Source: Muribaculaceae bacterium
GTDB lineage: Bacteria; Bacteroidota; Bacteroidia; Bacteroidales; Muribaculaceae
NCBI GenBank assembly: GCA_017557625.1
Contig: JAFYYG010000022.1
Span: forward strand, 1 to 62,803
DNA: 62,803 nt
Direction: 5' to 3'
A program made the translations under genes and the position numbers. The notes under the pieces are model-generated. The model had not been told where the DNA came from and did no database searches. It was given only the letters and a program-made list of their open reading frames with translations. Position 1 is the stretch's first letter, and each line of letters begins with the position of its first letter. Positions 1 through 8,361 of this stretch are shown here, piece by piece.

Positions 1-294
1 GGTTTGGACAAATGGCTCCTCGCCGTCAATACCGCCGTCGTTGAAGATGATGTTTATGGCATCTTCCTCAAAAGTCTGTGTGAACCAAACCAAGCCATCA
101 CTTGTGGTGGTATAGGTTTGTTCGGCATCCATCAGCGTGCCAGGCCAAGCTCCATTGAGCTGATTGCCACCGCCATCCCACACATAGAGGTAGGGAGCAT
201 CGCCAGTGCTAGTGCGCACATTAATCGTCACGGTAGCATTTACGGCTATTGCCATAAATGCGATTGTGAAAAACAAAGTGAGAATTTTCTTCAT
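1..294 (-). CDS. Secreted protein with N-terminal CBM26-like starch-binding module (partial, 3' end missing)
   Basis: The gene reads leftwards from an ATG at 292-294 and runs off the window, so only the first 98 codons are visible. The product opens with a Sec signal peptide (MKKILTLFFTIAFMAIAVNA) with no lipobox cysteine. Directly after it comes VTINVRTSTGDAPYLYVW and then NGAWPG, the pattern of a family 26 carbohydrate-binding (starch-binding) module. In Bacteroidales such modules often precede a catalytic alpha-amylase or a surface starch-binding protein; which of these follows here cannot be seen. The gene diverges from the kinase gene at 496. The signal peptide and the start are clear; the CBM26 assignment is by pattern recall. 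Confidence 0.7.
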   Translation of the reverse strand, partial: MKKILTLFFTIAFMAIAVNATVTINVRTSTGDAPYLYVWDGGGNQLNGAWPGTLMDAEQTYTTTSDGLVWFTQTFEEDAINIIFNDGGIDGEEPFVQT

Positions 295-448
295 AACAGT
301 TAATATTAAATCGTGATACAATTATTTTTTCGTGCTAAAATTACTACTATTGTAGAAACCATGCAAGAAAACAGATTGTAAAATTAAAAAAAACCATATA
401 AAAAAGTGGTTTTTTGTTTGTCACTATTGCCATTACACGTTTTTTTTG

Positions 449-456
449 TATATTTG
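449..456 (+). promoter_or_regulatory. Predicted -7 element of kinase gene
   Basis: TATATTTG matches the Bacteroidota -7 consensus TAnnTTTG. A TTG at 426-428 sits 20 nt upstream as the -33 element. Transcription would start near 461-464, about 33 nt before the ATG at 496. Confidence 0.6.
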
Positions 457-495
457 TAGGTTTAAAAGTCTTTTTTGAAATCAACATCACAAGAT

Positions 496-2370
496 ATGGC
501 ACACGAACAAGCGTTACCTATTGGTTTTAAACTGATTGGAGGTTTACACGAATACACTGTAGAACAAGTGCTGGGGCAAGGCGGCTTTGGCATTACCTAT
601 AAGGTTAAGGCACGAATAAAGGCAGGAAACATCAAAGTGACTACCCATTTCGCCGTGAAGGAATTTTTCCCTTCTAATTGCTGGCGCAGCCACGATTCTT
701 GCAAGATGCTCCATGCGCCAACGGTAAGTGAAGACATTAAGGAAAGCCTCGCCGATTTCATCTACGAAGGAAAGCGCCTACAGCGAATTTGCAGCATTAA
801 TCCTAACATAGTGCAAGTGAATGAGGTGTTTGAGGCTAATGACACCGCCTATTATGTGATGGAATATCTTGATGGCGGCGACCTAAGAAAGCTCGTTAAA
901 AACAGCAACGGTGGCAACGGATTGAGCGAACAGCAGATGCTCAGCATAATGCTTCCTGTTGGAAATGCTGTGCAGTGTCTGCACGACAACAACATGCTGC
1001 ACCTCGACATCAAGCCCGACAACATTGTGATGCGACACGATGATGAGGGCGGTCCTGATGTGCCAGTGCTCATCGACTTCGGTCTAGCCGTTCATTTCGA
1101 TAAAAAAGGTACTCCCACAAGCAAAACCCCATCGCTTGGCATCAGTGCCGGTTATTCTCCAATTGAGCAATACTCACAACTGCGACATTTCGACCCACGC
1201 CTCGACGTGTACGCCTTCAGTGCCACCTGCCTTTATATGCTGACTGGCAAAGACCCTATAGAAGCAATACGTAAGCCAGACAATTTCGTCAGCAGTGTCT
1301 TGCCAGCAACTGTCAGCAAACACATCTCCCGAGCCATTGAACACGGCATGAATAAGGAGAAGGTGTCACGCACCGACTCAATAAATAAAATGATTGACGA
1401 ATTAACGCTTGTTGACGAAAAGACCGAAGAAGACATTCCCCCTAAACTCCCAGACGATGCTTCTGGCTCCATACCGATTGGTCAAAGCAGTTACGTGAGC
1501 CCAATGTATGACTCAAATAACACTAAAGCACCTGTCCAACAATTTCAACAAGAAAAGAGCAATAAACGTAAGCCACTACTCATCACATTGATTTGTCTTG
1601 GCATATTGGCGTTTATAGGACTCGGATATTGGGGTGCCACATCGCTATTAGACAACGGAAAAAAATCAAAAATCAGCTCAGGAAGCACTGGCAGTAGTTC
1701 CAGCGGTGAAGACAAAGATATTACATTAAGAAAAGCACTTGCCGATACCATCTACTGCGAAGAGCTTGTAAATGCAGCAGAAAATGGAGACTCTGAGGCT
1801 CAGAACATACTTGGCGAATGCTACTATCTGGGCTATGGTGTAGATGAGAACAAAGGAGCTGCCATAGAGTGGTTTGAAAAAGCAGCCAATCAAGGATATA
1901 TTGATGCCCAATTTTCATTAGGAGCTTGTTATTATGATGGTGAAGGTGTAAGTAAAAACTACGAAGAAGCTGTGAAATGGCTAACTAAAGCCGCTAATAA
2001 CGGCCATGTAGTAGCGCAATACATTCTTGCAATATGTTATGATAATGGCGAGGGTGTTTTGCAAAACAAAGAAACAGCGTTTTCGTTGTATTTAAAGGCA
2101 GCCGAGCAAGGGCTTCCATTGGCAATTAATGACTTGGGAGCATGCTATGAGTTTGGCGAAGGAGTTAATATAGACATATCAAAGGCAATAGAATTATACA
2201 CCGAAGCAGCAGAATATGGACTTTCCATGGCTCAATATAATTTGGGAAGATGCTACGAAAATGGCATAGGAGTTACCAAAGACTTAAATACAGCAGTGGA
2301 ATGGTACAGAATGGCTGCCGATCAAGGCTTTGAAGATGCCATCACCGCTTTAAAAAGATTGGGATACTGA
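496..2370 (+). CDS. Transmembrane Ser/Thr protein kinase with C-terminal Sel1 repeats
   Basis: This is a Hanks-type kinase fused to Sel1-like repeats, 624 residues from the ATG at 496. A TTG at 475 in the same frame would add 7 residues but lies only about 12 nt from the predicted transcription start, so the ATG is preferred. Visible kinase motifs are the glycine loop GQGGFG (27-32), the VAIK-type lysine in HFAVKEFF (K55), the catalytic loop HLDIKPDN (D171; HLD instead of HRD) and DFG (D194). One membrane helix lies at about 358-382 after a basic stretch. The exported part (about 425-624) carries five Sel1 repeats plus a partial one, which usually act as a protein-interaction scaffold. So the kinase is cytoplasmic and the Sel1 array probably periplasmic. 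It may sense an envelope signal; the substrate is unknown. A stand-alone Sel1 protein occurs at 52297. Confidence 0.9.
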   Translation: MAHEQALPIGFKLIGGLHEYTVEQVLGQGGFGITYKVKARIKAGNIKVTTHFAVKEFFPSNCWRSHDSCKMLHAPTVSEDIKESLADFIYEGKRLQRICSINPNIVQVNEVFEANDTAYYVMEYLDGGDLRKLVKNSNGGNGLSEQQMLSIMLPVGNAVQCLHDNNMLHLDIKPDNIVMRHDDEGGPDVPVLIDFGLAVHFDKKGTPTSKTPSLGISAGYSPIEQYSQLRHFDPRLDVYAFSATCLYMLTGKDPIEAIRKPDNFVSSVLPATVSKHISRAIEHGMNKEKVSRTDSINKMIDELTLVDEKTEEDIPPKLPDDASGSIPIGQSSYVSPMYDSNNTKAPVQQFQQEKSNKRKPLLITLICLGILAFIGLGYWGATSLLDNGKKSKISSGSTGSSSSGEDKDITLRKALADTIYCEELVNAAENGDSEAQNILGECYYLGYGVDENKGAAIEWFEKAANQGYIDAQFSLGACYYDGEGVSKNYEEAVKWLTKAANNGHVVAQYILAICYDNGEGVLQNKETAFSLYLKAAEQGLPLAINDLGACYEFGEGVNIDISKAIELYTEAAEYGLSMAQYNLGRCYENGIGVTKDLNTAVEWYRMAADQGFEDAITALKRLGY

Positions 2371-2409
2371 TAAGCTCAGTTCATAACTGACACTCAAAAC
2401 TCAAAGACT

Positions 2410-2751
2410 CTATCCTTTCATAGCTGCGAGAGCGTTGTCGAGGAGGATGAGTTGCGCCCGCACTTGTTTAAGTCGCTCCACCACCTCAAACTGCTTAGAG
2501 ATGCCGTCGCGGTTACGTTTTATCATGGCTTGGGCGGCATCGAGTTTCAGTCCCTTCTCTTTCACGAGATAGTAAATCATCTTGATGGTCTCGATATCCT
2601 TAACGGTATATACCCTGATATTCTTTGCGTTGCGCTTAGGCTTGATTACAGTAAACTCCTTCTCCCAGAACCTTAATGTGGAAGTGGGAATGTTAAGAAT
2701 CTCGGCCACATCGCCTATTTTGTAGAACTTCTTGCTCAGTTTATCTTCCAT
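2410..2751 (-). CDS. MerR-family transcriptional regulator
   Basis: A 113-residue protein with an N-terminal winged-helix MerR domain. YKIGDVAEIL and STLRFWEKEF are the two parts of the HTH, followed by KPKRNAKNIRVYTVKDIETI, the wing and the YT.ED-like element. A short C-terminal coiled coil rich in Leu and Arg would mediate dimerisation. There is no C-terminal cysteine pair or ligand-binding domain, so it is a minimal MerR of the kind common and mostly uncharacterised in Bacteroidales. It is convergent with the kinase gene (39 bp gap) and divergent from alaS across 280 bp. ATG at 2749-2751. Its targets cannot be inferred. Confidence 0.85.
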   Translation of the reverse strand: MEDKLSKKFYKIGDVAEILNIPTSTLRFWEKEFTVIKPKRNAKNIRVYTVKDIETIKMIYYLVKEKGLKLDAAQAMIKRNRDGISKQFEVVERLKQVRAQLILLDNALAAMKG

Positions 2752-2813
2752 AATTTACTATCTTATTTCAGTTTTTTTGACTATAATAATGCAAAGAATC
2801 CGAGTAAAATTAC

Positions 2814-2821
2814 TAACTTTG
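2814..2821 (+). promoter_or_regulatory. Predicted -7 element upstream of alaS
   Basis: TAACTTTG fits TAnnTTTG. If used, it would give alaS a 5' leader of about 200 nt that contains both copies of the direct repeat at 2843 and 2939. No good -33 match was seen, so this is tentative. Confidence 0.4.
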
Positions 2822-2842
2822 CCCGAAATTTTAAAAATCAGA

Positions 2843-2955
2843 CTGCGCCAATGATTATCAAACAAAATCAACAAGCCAGACAAGTATAACAAAAAAATTG
2901 TTGCGTTTGTTTTTCTTTGTTTTCTTTGTTTGATTAGGCTGCGCCAATGATTTTC
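2843..2955 (+). repeat. Pair of 17-bp direct repeats in merR-alaS intergenic region
   Basis: CTGCGCCAATGATTATC (2843-2859) and CTGCGCCAATGATTTTC (2939-2955) are identical at 16 of 17 positions and lie 96 bp apart. They sit between the divergent merR and alaS genes and could be a binding site for a regulator (possibly the MerR protein) or the remains of a duplication. Confidence 0.6.
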
Positions 2956-3031
2956 GGTGCTAAAATTACAACGATTTTGTGATTTGTGCAAATAATCAAT
3001 AGGTAAATTATTAAAAACCACATAAAAAGTT

Positions 3032-5647
3032 ATGTTGACAGCAAAAGAAATCAGAGAATCTTTCAAAAAGTATTTCGAGGAGCACGACCATCACATCGTG
3101 CCGTCGGCTCCGATGGTAATAAAGGACGACCCCACGCTCATGTTCACCAATGCGGGCATGAACCAGTTCAAGGACATCATCTTAGGCAATAAGGAGGCGC
3201 AGTGGCGGCGTGTCGCCGACTCGCAGAAGTGCCTGCGTGTGAGCGGCAAGCACAACGACCTCGAGGAAGTTGGTCACGACACCTATCACCACACCAGGTT
3301 TGAGATGCTCGGCAACTGGTCGTTTGGCGATTACTTCAAGAAAGAGGCGATAGACTTCTGCTGGGAGTATCTGGTTGATGTGCTAAAGCTTGACCCGAGC
3401 ATCATGTATGCCACCGTGTTTGAAGGCTCACCCGATGAGGGTCTTGAGCGCGATAACGAGGCGGCGGGTTATTGGGAGCGGCATCTTCCCAAAGACCACA
3501 TCATCAACGGCAACCGCCATGACAACTTCTGGGAGATGGGCGACACCGGTCCCTGCGGGCCGTGCTCCGAGCTTCACATCGACCTGCGCAGCGACGAGGA
3601 GAAAGCCGCCGTGCCCGGCGCAGAACTTGTCAACAAAGACAATCCACAAGTAATCGAGATATGGAATCTCGTTTTCATGCAATATAACCGCAAGGCCGAC
3701 GGCTCGCTTGAGCCGCTGCCAGCCAAAGTTATTGACACCGGCATGGGATTTGAGCGTCTGTGCATGGCTTTGCAGGGCAAGAAGTCGAATTACGACACCG
3801 ACGTTTTCCAGCCGCTCATCAAGACCATCGGCACTCTTGCCGGCAAGGAGTATGGCAAAGACCACGATACCGATGTCGCAATGCGAGTGGTCGCCGACCA
3901 TGTGCGCACCATCGCATTCTCCATCGCCGACGGACAGCTGCCGAGCAACGCCAAGGCAGGTTATGTGATTCGCCGTATCCTGCGCCGCGCCGTGCGCTAC
4001 GGCTACACCTTCCTCGGCTTCAAGGAGGCGTTTATGCATCTGCTCGTTGACACGCTTATCGAGTCGATGGGCGAAGCCTATCCCGAGCTGCCCGCGCAAG
4101 CCGACCTCATCAAGCATGTCATCAAGGAAGAGGAAGACGCATTCCTGCGCACCCTCGACACCGGCATGAAGATGATTGACGGAGTGATAGCAAAAGCCAA
4201 AGCCGAGAACCAGAAGGAGATTGACGGCGCTGTGGCTTTCACCCTCTACGACACCTACGGCTTCCCTCTTGACCTCACCGAACTCATCCTCAAAGAGAAC
4301 GACATGACTGTCAACAAGGAGCAGTTCGACACCGAGATGGCTAAGCAGAAAGAGCGCGCCCGCAACGCCGCCGCCGTTGAGGCCAGCGACTGGGTGGAGC
4401 TACAGGAGGGTGTCACCGAGTTTGTGGGCTATGACCTTACCGAGTGTGAGACCAAGATTCTGCGCTACCGCCATGTGGTGCAGAAGAAGAACGAGTTTTA
4501 CCAAGTGGTTCTCGCCACCACCCCGTTCTATGCCGAGATGGGCGGTCAAGTGGGCGACAAGGGATGGCTCATCAATGGCGACGAAAAGATTGAGGTCATC
4601 GACACCAAGCGCGAGAACAACCTACCCGTGCACATCGTCAAGAAACTGCCCTCCGACCCAAGCGCCACTTTCGTTGCCCGCATCAACACAGAAGCTCGCC
4701 AGGCCATCGCCTGCAACCACACCGCCACTCACCTGTTGCACTACGCCTTGAGACAGGTTCTCGGCACTCATGTTGAGCAAAAAGGCTCGTTTGTGAGCCC
4801 CAATGTGCTGCGCTTCGACTTCTCGCACTTCAAGAAGATGACTCCCGAGGAGATTCGCGAGGTGGAGCATCGCGCCAACGCCCTCGTGCGTGAGGCCATC
4901 GTTCGTGAGGAGCATCGCGAAGTTCCTATCGCCGAAGCCCGCGAGATGGGCGCCATGGCTCTCTTTGGCGAGAAATACGGCGACAAGGTGCGCGTCATCA
5001 AGTATGGCGATTCGGTAGAGCTATGCGGTGGCACTCATGTGGCAAACTCGGGCAACATAGGCATGATAAAGATAGTCAGCGAGAGCTCCATCGCCGCCGG
5101 TATCCGCCGCATCGAGGCCATCACCGGCGAGAACGTGGAGCATGCCATCGATGTCATCGAAGACACCTTGAAGGGCATCAGGGAGCTTTTCAACAATGCT
5201 CCCGACATCATGACAGCCATCAGCAAGTCGATCAGCGAAAACGCCAACCTCCACAAGCAGGTTGATGAGTTTATGAAAGACCGTGTGAAGATGCTCAAGG
5301 AGAAGCTCTACTCCACATCAATAATGGTTGGAGATATCGCAGTGCTGAAGATTCGCGGGCCTTACGACTCGGAAATCGTCAAGAGCCTGGCACTCTCTGT
5401 AAAGAGTGACAAGCAGCCTAAGGTGGCGTTTGTGGCAGCCACACATTACAACGACAAGCCAATGCTCACGATATCACTGAGCGACGACCTCGTTAAAGAT
5501 GGCAAGAATGCTGGTCAAATCATCTGCGAAGCTGCCAAACTCATACAAGGCGGTGGCGGTGGCCAGCCAGGTTTCGCACAAGCCGGCGGCAAGAACGTGG
5601 CAGGTCTCGATGCTGCCTTTGATAAAATCATTGAATCACTTGCATAA
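3032..5647 (+). CDS. alaS: Alanyl-tRNA synthetase
   Basis: Cytosolic class II synthetase that charges tRNA-Ala, 871 residues, the normal full length. The N-terminal catalytic core shows [11 protein letters not shown], the motif 2 region [17 protein letters not shown], and [15 protein letters not shown] (about residue 170). The editing (SAD) domain carries the metal-binding HTATHLLH (about 563) and CGGTH (about 665). The C-terminal DHHA1-type domain ends in the glycine-rich [14 protein letters not shown]. The ATG at 3032 gives the standard start [11 protein letters not shown]. The DUF5606 gene follows 32 bp downstream and may be cotranscribed. Base composition is more GC-rich than the flanking secreted-protein genes, as expected for a highly expressed housekeeping gene. 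Confidence 0.98.
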   Translation: MLTAKEIRESFKKYFEEHDHHIVPSAPMVIKDDPTLMFTNAGMNQFKDIILGNKEAQWRRVADSQKCLRVSGKHNDLEEVGHDTYHHTRFEMLGNWSFGDYFKKEAIDFCWEYLVDVLKLDPSIMYATVFEGSPDEGLERDNEAAGYWERHLPKDHIINGNRHDNFWEMGDTGPCGPCSELHIDLRSDEEKAAVPGAELVNKDNPQVIEIWNLVFMQYNRKADGSLEPLPAKVIDTGMGFERLCMALQGKKSNYDTDVFQPLIKTIGTLAGKEYGKDHDTDVAMRVVADHVRTIAFSIADGQLPSNAKAGYVIRRILRRAVRYGYTFLGFKEAFMHLLVDTLIESMGEAYPELPAQADLIKHVIKEEEDAFLRTLDTGMKMIDGVIAKAKAENQKEIDGAVAFTLYDTYGFPLDLTELILKENDMTVNKEQFDTEMAKQKERARNAAAVEASDWVELQEGVTEFVGYDLTECETKILRYRHVVQKKNEFYQVVLATTPFYAEMGGQVGDKGWLINGDEKIEVIDTKRENNLPVHIVKKLPSDPSATFVARINTEARQAIACNHTATHLLHYALRQVLGTHVEQKGSFVSPNVLRFDFSHFKKMTPEEIREVEHRANALVREAIVREEHREVPIAEAREMGAMALFGEKYGDKVRVIKYGDSVELCGGTHVANSGNIGMIKIVSESSIAAGIRRIEAITGENVEHAIDVIEDTLKGIRELFNNAPDIMTAISKSISENANLHKQVDEFMKDRVKMLKEKLYSTSIMVGDIAVLKIRGPYDSEIVKSLALSVKSDKQPKVAFVAATHYNDKPMLTISLSDDLVKDGKNAGQIICEAAKLIQGGGGGQPGFAQAGGKNVAGLDAAFDKIIESLA

Positions 5648-5679
5648 AAGAACATTATAACTAAAACACAATAAAAACT

Positions 5680-6105
5680 ATGTTGAAAGAAATTTTAGCT
5701 ATCTCGGGACGTCCCGGATTATACCGTCTTGTAAAATACGGAAATAACATTATCATCGTTGAGAACATCACCGACAAGAAACGCGGCACCGCCCACTCAA
5801 GAGACAAAGTTATCTCGCTCGGCGACATCTCCATGTACACCGAGAGCGGCGACAAGCCACTCGGAGAGATTCTTGAGGCTATCAAGACAAAATATGACGC
5901 GAAACCTCTGGATATCGCAAAATATAAGGAGGCGGACGCTCTCCAGGCTTTCTTCAAGGAAATAGTGCCCGACTTTGACGTTGACCGTGTTTACAACACC
6001 GACATCAAGAAACTCATCAACTGGTATAACCTCCTTATCAACAGCGGCATGACCGACTTCCTTCCAAAAGAGGAAGAGAAGGCCGATGAGGAAAAAGACG
6101 CCTAA
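5680..6105 (+). CDS. DUF5606 domain protein
   Basis: A 141-residue cytosolic protein that begins MLKEILAISGRPGLYRLVKYG, the recognisable start of the DUF5606 family found almost only in Bacteroidota. It has no signal peptide or membrane helix and ends in a Glu/Lys-rich acidic tail (EEEKADEEKDA). It lies 32 bp after alaS in the same direction, so cotranscription is likely. The molecular function is unknown; the small N-terminal fold resembles RNA- or ligand-binding barrels in length only. Its stop is followed within 10 bp by the TIR-bounded element at 6114. Confidence 0.85.
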   Translation: MLKEILAISGRPGLYRLVKYGNNIIIVENITDKKRGTAHSRDKVISLGDISMYTESGDKPLGEILEAIKTKYDAKPLDIAKYKEADALQAFFKEIVPDFDVDRVYNTDIKKLINWYNLLINSGMTDFLPKEEEKADEEKDA

Positions 6106-6113
6106 ATGTAGGT

Positions 6114-6307
6114 GGGTGTGTCAAAATGCGGAATCTAATGAAAACTCCTCCTCTAATAGAGGAGGTGCCCGTAGGGCGGAGGAGCATGAAAAATGCCGAA
6201 TGTACTGACAATCAACATTATCTCAAATTCTTGTGCCTGTCATACTCCCCCTTACCCCCTCTATCTTAGAGGGGGAACTGCAAGTAATATCGAATTTTGA
6301 CACACCC
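6114..6307. repeat. TIR-bounded hairpin element, copy A
   Basis: A 194-bp noncoding element with perfect 14-bp terminal inverted repeats, GGGTGTGTCAAAAT at 6114-6127 and ATTTTGACACACCC at 6294-6307. Inside are three hairpins: a 9-bp stem (CCTCCTCTA/TAGAGGAGG, 6147-6165), GCCC-gta-GGGC (6167-6177) and a 9-bp stem CCCCCTCTA/TAGAGGGGG (6255-6275). The interior aligns in reverse orientation with copy B at 7988. It encodes no protein. It could be a MITE-like mobile element or a 3'-end RNA hairpin element. Confidence 0.75.
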
Positions 6308-6311
6308 TCCG

Positions 6312-6382
6312 TTAGCCGACAAGGCAAGTGTAAATCATTACTATTGCCTTGTCAGCTTGTCCCTAGTCAGTTTGTCGGCTAA
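6312..6382. repeat. REP-like palindromic element, copy 1
   Basis: Bounded by the perfect 11-bp inverted repeat TTAGCCGACAA (6312-6322) and TTGTCGGCTAA (6372-6382). GACAAGGCAA at 6318-6327 can also pair with TTGCCTTGTC at 6344-6353, so two mutually exclusive folds are possible. A diverged copy lies at 54699-54792. Confidence 0.65.
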
Positions 6383-6420
6383 ATAATCTCACAAAGCTGC
6401 GATCGGAGCTTGTCACAAAG

Positions 6421-6459
6421 CCTGCTTACGCAGGAAATAATAATTCCGCGCTTGCGCGG
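6421..6459. repeat. Two GC-rich hairpins in the gap before the NlpC gene
   Basis: CCTGC-ttac-GCAGG (6421-6434) and CCGCGC-tt-GCGCGG (6446-6459) are short perfect hairpins. The remainder of the 560-bp gap 6106-6667 holds the two repeat elements listed separately and, near 6642, a lone TTTGACACATCCTC that resembles the right end of the TIR elements. I see no gene in this gap. Confidence 0.5.
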
Positions 6460-6667
6460 CTTCGCGACACCGACAGGTGCAACTTTGCGAGAGGACAAAC
6501 ACAGCATTACTGCACAATTTAAAAAAACAACTGAGTCTTCTGAGAAGTCTGAATAAGAAAGATTTACAATCTTTAGATAATATTTTGTGGGGATTCAGAA
6601 TATTCAGGTATTTCAGTTGTTTATATATAAAGTTGTTTTTTGACACATCCTCAGTAGTTAAAATATC

Positions 6668-7339
6668 ATGACCGCCACAACTCGTTTTAATAGACTACTA
6701 ATCCTTGCCTCGGCATTGCTGCTGGCATTGTCGGGCGTGTCGTGCAGCGTGATGAGACAGGCTAATGACGATGACAGCGGCTACCCCACAAAACGCGGCC
6801 GCACACAAAGCGCCGTGAGGCGCACGGGCGGCAACCACAATCGTGATTGGGCAAAGACCAAGCCCAACGATGACGGCTATTACGACGACCGCGGCATTGA
6901 CAACGGCCCCACTGCCACTGATGAGGAATGGAAACGCCTTGACATCAAGCTTGGCCGCAACGACAACAAAGCTCTCTACAATGAAATCAAGAGCTGGCTC
7001 GGCACTCCCTACAGCGGTGGTGGCCATACCAAGCAAGTGGGCACAGACTGCTCAGGATTTGTCATGGAACTATATCTTACCGTCTATAACATTCCTCTAG
7101 AGCGAAGAGGCGGACTTCAATACTACAACAATTGCGAACCAATCGACAAAGCAGCCTTGCGAGAAGGCGACCTCGTGTTTTTCAATAACGGAGAAGGCGG
7201 CAAAATCTCACACGTGGGTATCTACCTCAAAGACAACAAATTCGCCCACGCCTCATCATCACGAGGCGTAGTAATCGACGACCTAACCGCAAAATACTAC
7301 GTAAAACACTTCTTCGCAGCAGGACGTGTGAAAAGATAA
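6668..7339 (+). CDS. NlpC/P60 family lipoprotein (cell-wall D,L-endopeptidase)
   Basis: A 223-residue lipoprotein. The SPII signal peptide ends in the lipobox LSGVSC, with C26 as the lipidated residue. An unstructured Asn/Asp-rich linker (about 30-85) precedes the NlpC/P60 papain-like domain. The catalytic triad is visible as C128 in TDCSGFV, H182 in ISHVGIYL and H194 in KFAHASS. Proteins of this family cleave peptide stems (often gamma-D-Glu-diaminoacid) in peptidoglycan, so this is probably a periplasmic wall hydrolase anchored in the outer membrane. It stands alone after a repeat-rich gap. ATG at 6668. Confidence 0.9.
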   Translation: MTATTRFNRLLILASALLLALSGVSCSVMRQANDDDSGYPTKRGRTQSAVRRTGGNHNRDWAKTKPNDDGYYDDRGIDNGPTATDEEWKRLDIKLGRNDNKALYNEIKSWLGTPYSGGGHTKQVGTDCSGFVMELYLTVYNIPLERRGGLQYYNNCEPIDKAALREGDLVFFNNGEGGKISHVGIYLKDNKFAHASSSRGVVIDDLTAKYYVKHFFAAGRVKR

Positions 7340-7452
7340 CGACAAATTCCTTAATTAAATAACGGCGAATTATGCAAATTTTTTACGAATTTGCACAAAA
7401 TCATTTTTTGTATAAAAACTGACTTCTAATAACAGATAACTGAAAACTTTTT

Positions 7453-7951
7453 GTGAACTGGAATGCCACTAACTGTGATGACTTCTCTAATAATACCAAT
7501 CCTTTCAGTGGTTCAAATTATTCAAATATAAACACATTCAACTTCGGCAGCACAGCAACGAGGATCCCTGCCTATTTGTGCTACAATCTTAGTAGTTTGA
7601 CCTCGTTAACCATCACTTACTCGGTGACTTCGATAGGCAGTTATGCCTTTAATCTCTGTGGTGGCTTGACTAAAATATATGCTGCCCTTAATCCTGACAG
7701 GGTGCAATTAGGTTTAAAAGTATTCGAGGGAGTTTCTTATAATACTTGTAACTTGCATGTTCAAGAAAATCATTGGTGATTTCATCAACCAAAGTGCTAT
7801 TGAAGAGATAAGCGTTGATGAGTTTGACAGTTAGTTGCCTGTTGATGTTTATAACATGAATGGTGTGAAAGTTGCTCAAAGTCTTGAAAACTTGCCTGCA
7901 AGCATCTACATTGTGAGACAAGGAAACAAGTCTGAAAAAATCAGGAAATAA
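7453..7951 (+). pseudogene. Decayed BspA-like leucine-rich-repeat surface protein
   Basis: Remnant of a secreted BspA/LRR_5 protein. The frame from 7453 (GTG, no signal peptide, 5' part missing) encodes typical repeats such as IPAYLCYNLSSLTSLTI and VTSIGSYAFNLCGGLTKIY and stops at 7779. The next frame, starting around 7757, continues with FINQSAIEEISVDEFDS, is broken by a TAG at about 7829, then resumes with LPVDVYNMNGVKVAQSLE and ends ASIYIVRQGNKSEKIRK with TAA at 7949-7951. That tail is the usual C-terminal segment of Bacteroidales surface LRR proteins. So there is a 5' truncation, one frameshift and one nonsense mutation. Confidence 0.75.
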
Positions 7952-7987
7952 TCAATTCTTAGCAAGGATTTGAACTACTCATTACAG

Positions 7988-8164
7988 GAGGGTGTGTCAA
8001 AATGCTTCTTCTGTGTCAGTTCCCCTTCTAAGATAGAGGGAACAAGGGGGAGTATGAAAAAGTAAGCACCTGGAATTAAACAAGTTGATCATGCTCCTCA
8101 GTCACTTCGTGACAACTCCTCTATCTTAGAGGAGCAGCTAAAAAATTCATTTTGACACACCCTC
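7988..8164. repeat. TIR-bounded hairpin element, copy B
   Basis: A 177-bp element with perfect 17-bp inverted ends, GAGGGTGTGTCAAAATG (7988-8004) and CATTTTGACACACCCTC (8148-8164). The interior is homologous to copy A in reverse orientation. Its hairpins are GTCAC-ttc-GTGAC (8101-8113) and CTCCTCTA-tct-TAGAGGAG (8116-8134). The first occupies the place of GCCC-gta-GGGC in copy A, with all paired bases different but pairing kept. Confidence 0.75.
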
Positions 8165-8278
8165 TTTTATTTATGAAAAATGGTGGTTATTATTAGTGTG
8201 ACATAAACCAAAATTGGTCATTATGCTACACCCTACTGATTTTTTTTCACTTGAGTGTAAAAAATCATTTTTTTTATA

Positions 8279-8286
8279 TATCTTTG
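8279..8286 (+). promoter_or_regulatory. Predicted -7 element of tamB-tamL
   Basis: TATCTTTG fits TAnnTTTG and lies 76 bp before the tamB start. The upstream 8165-8278 stretch is AT-rich without a gene; TAATGACCAATT (reverse strand of 8212-8223) recurs in similar form at 28879 and 45748. Confidence 0.55.
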
Positions 8287-8361
8287 TAGTTTAAATTAGA
8301 GATATTAGTGCCCTATTGATTGGTCACAAGAGCATAAGATGCAATATTTTAGCACATTAGC

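Noticed and set aside
2758-3066. 102-codon minus-strand frame between merR and alaS
   Set aside because: It overlaps the alaS start, and its repeated NHWRSLI is just the 17-bp DNA repeat read in frame.
6477-6671. Small frame ahead of the NlpC gene
   Set aside because: Starts in a hairpin repeat, overlaps the NlpC start and has no recognisable content.
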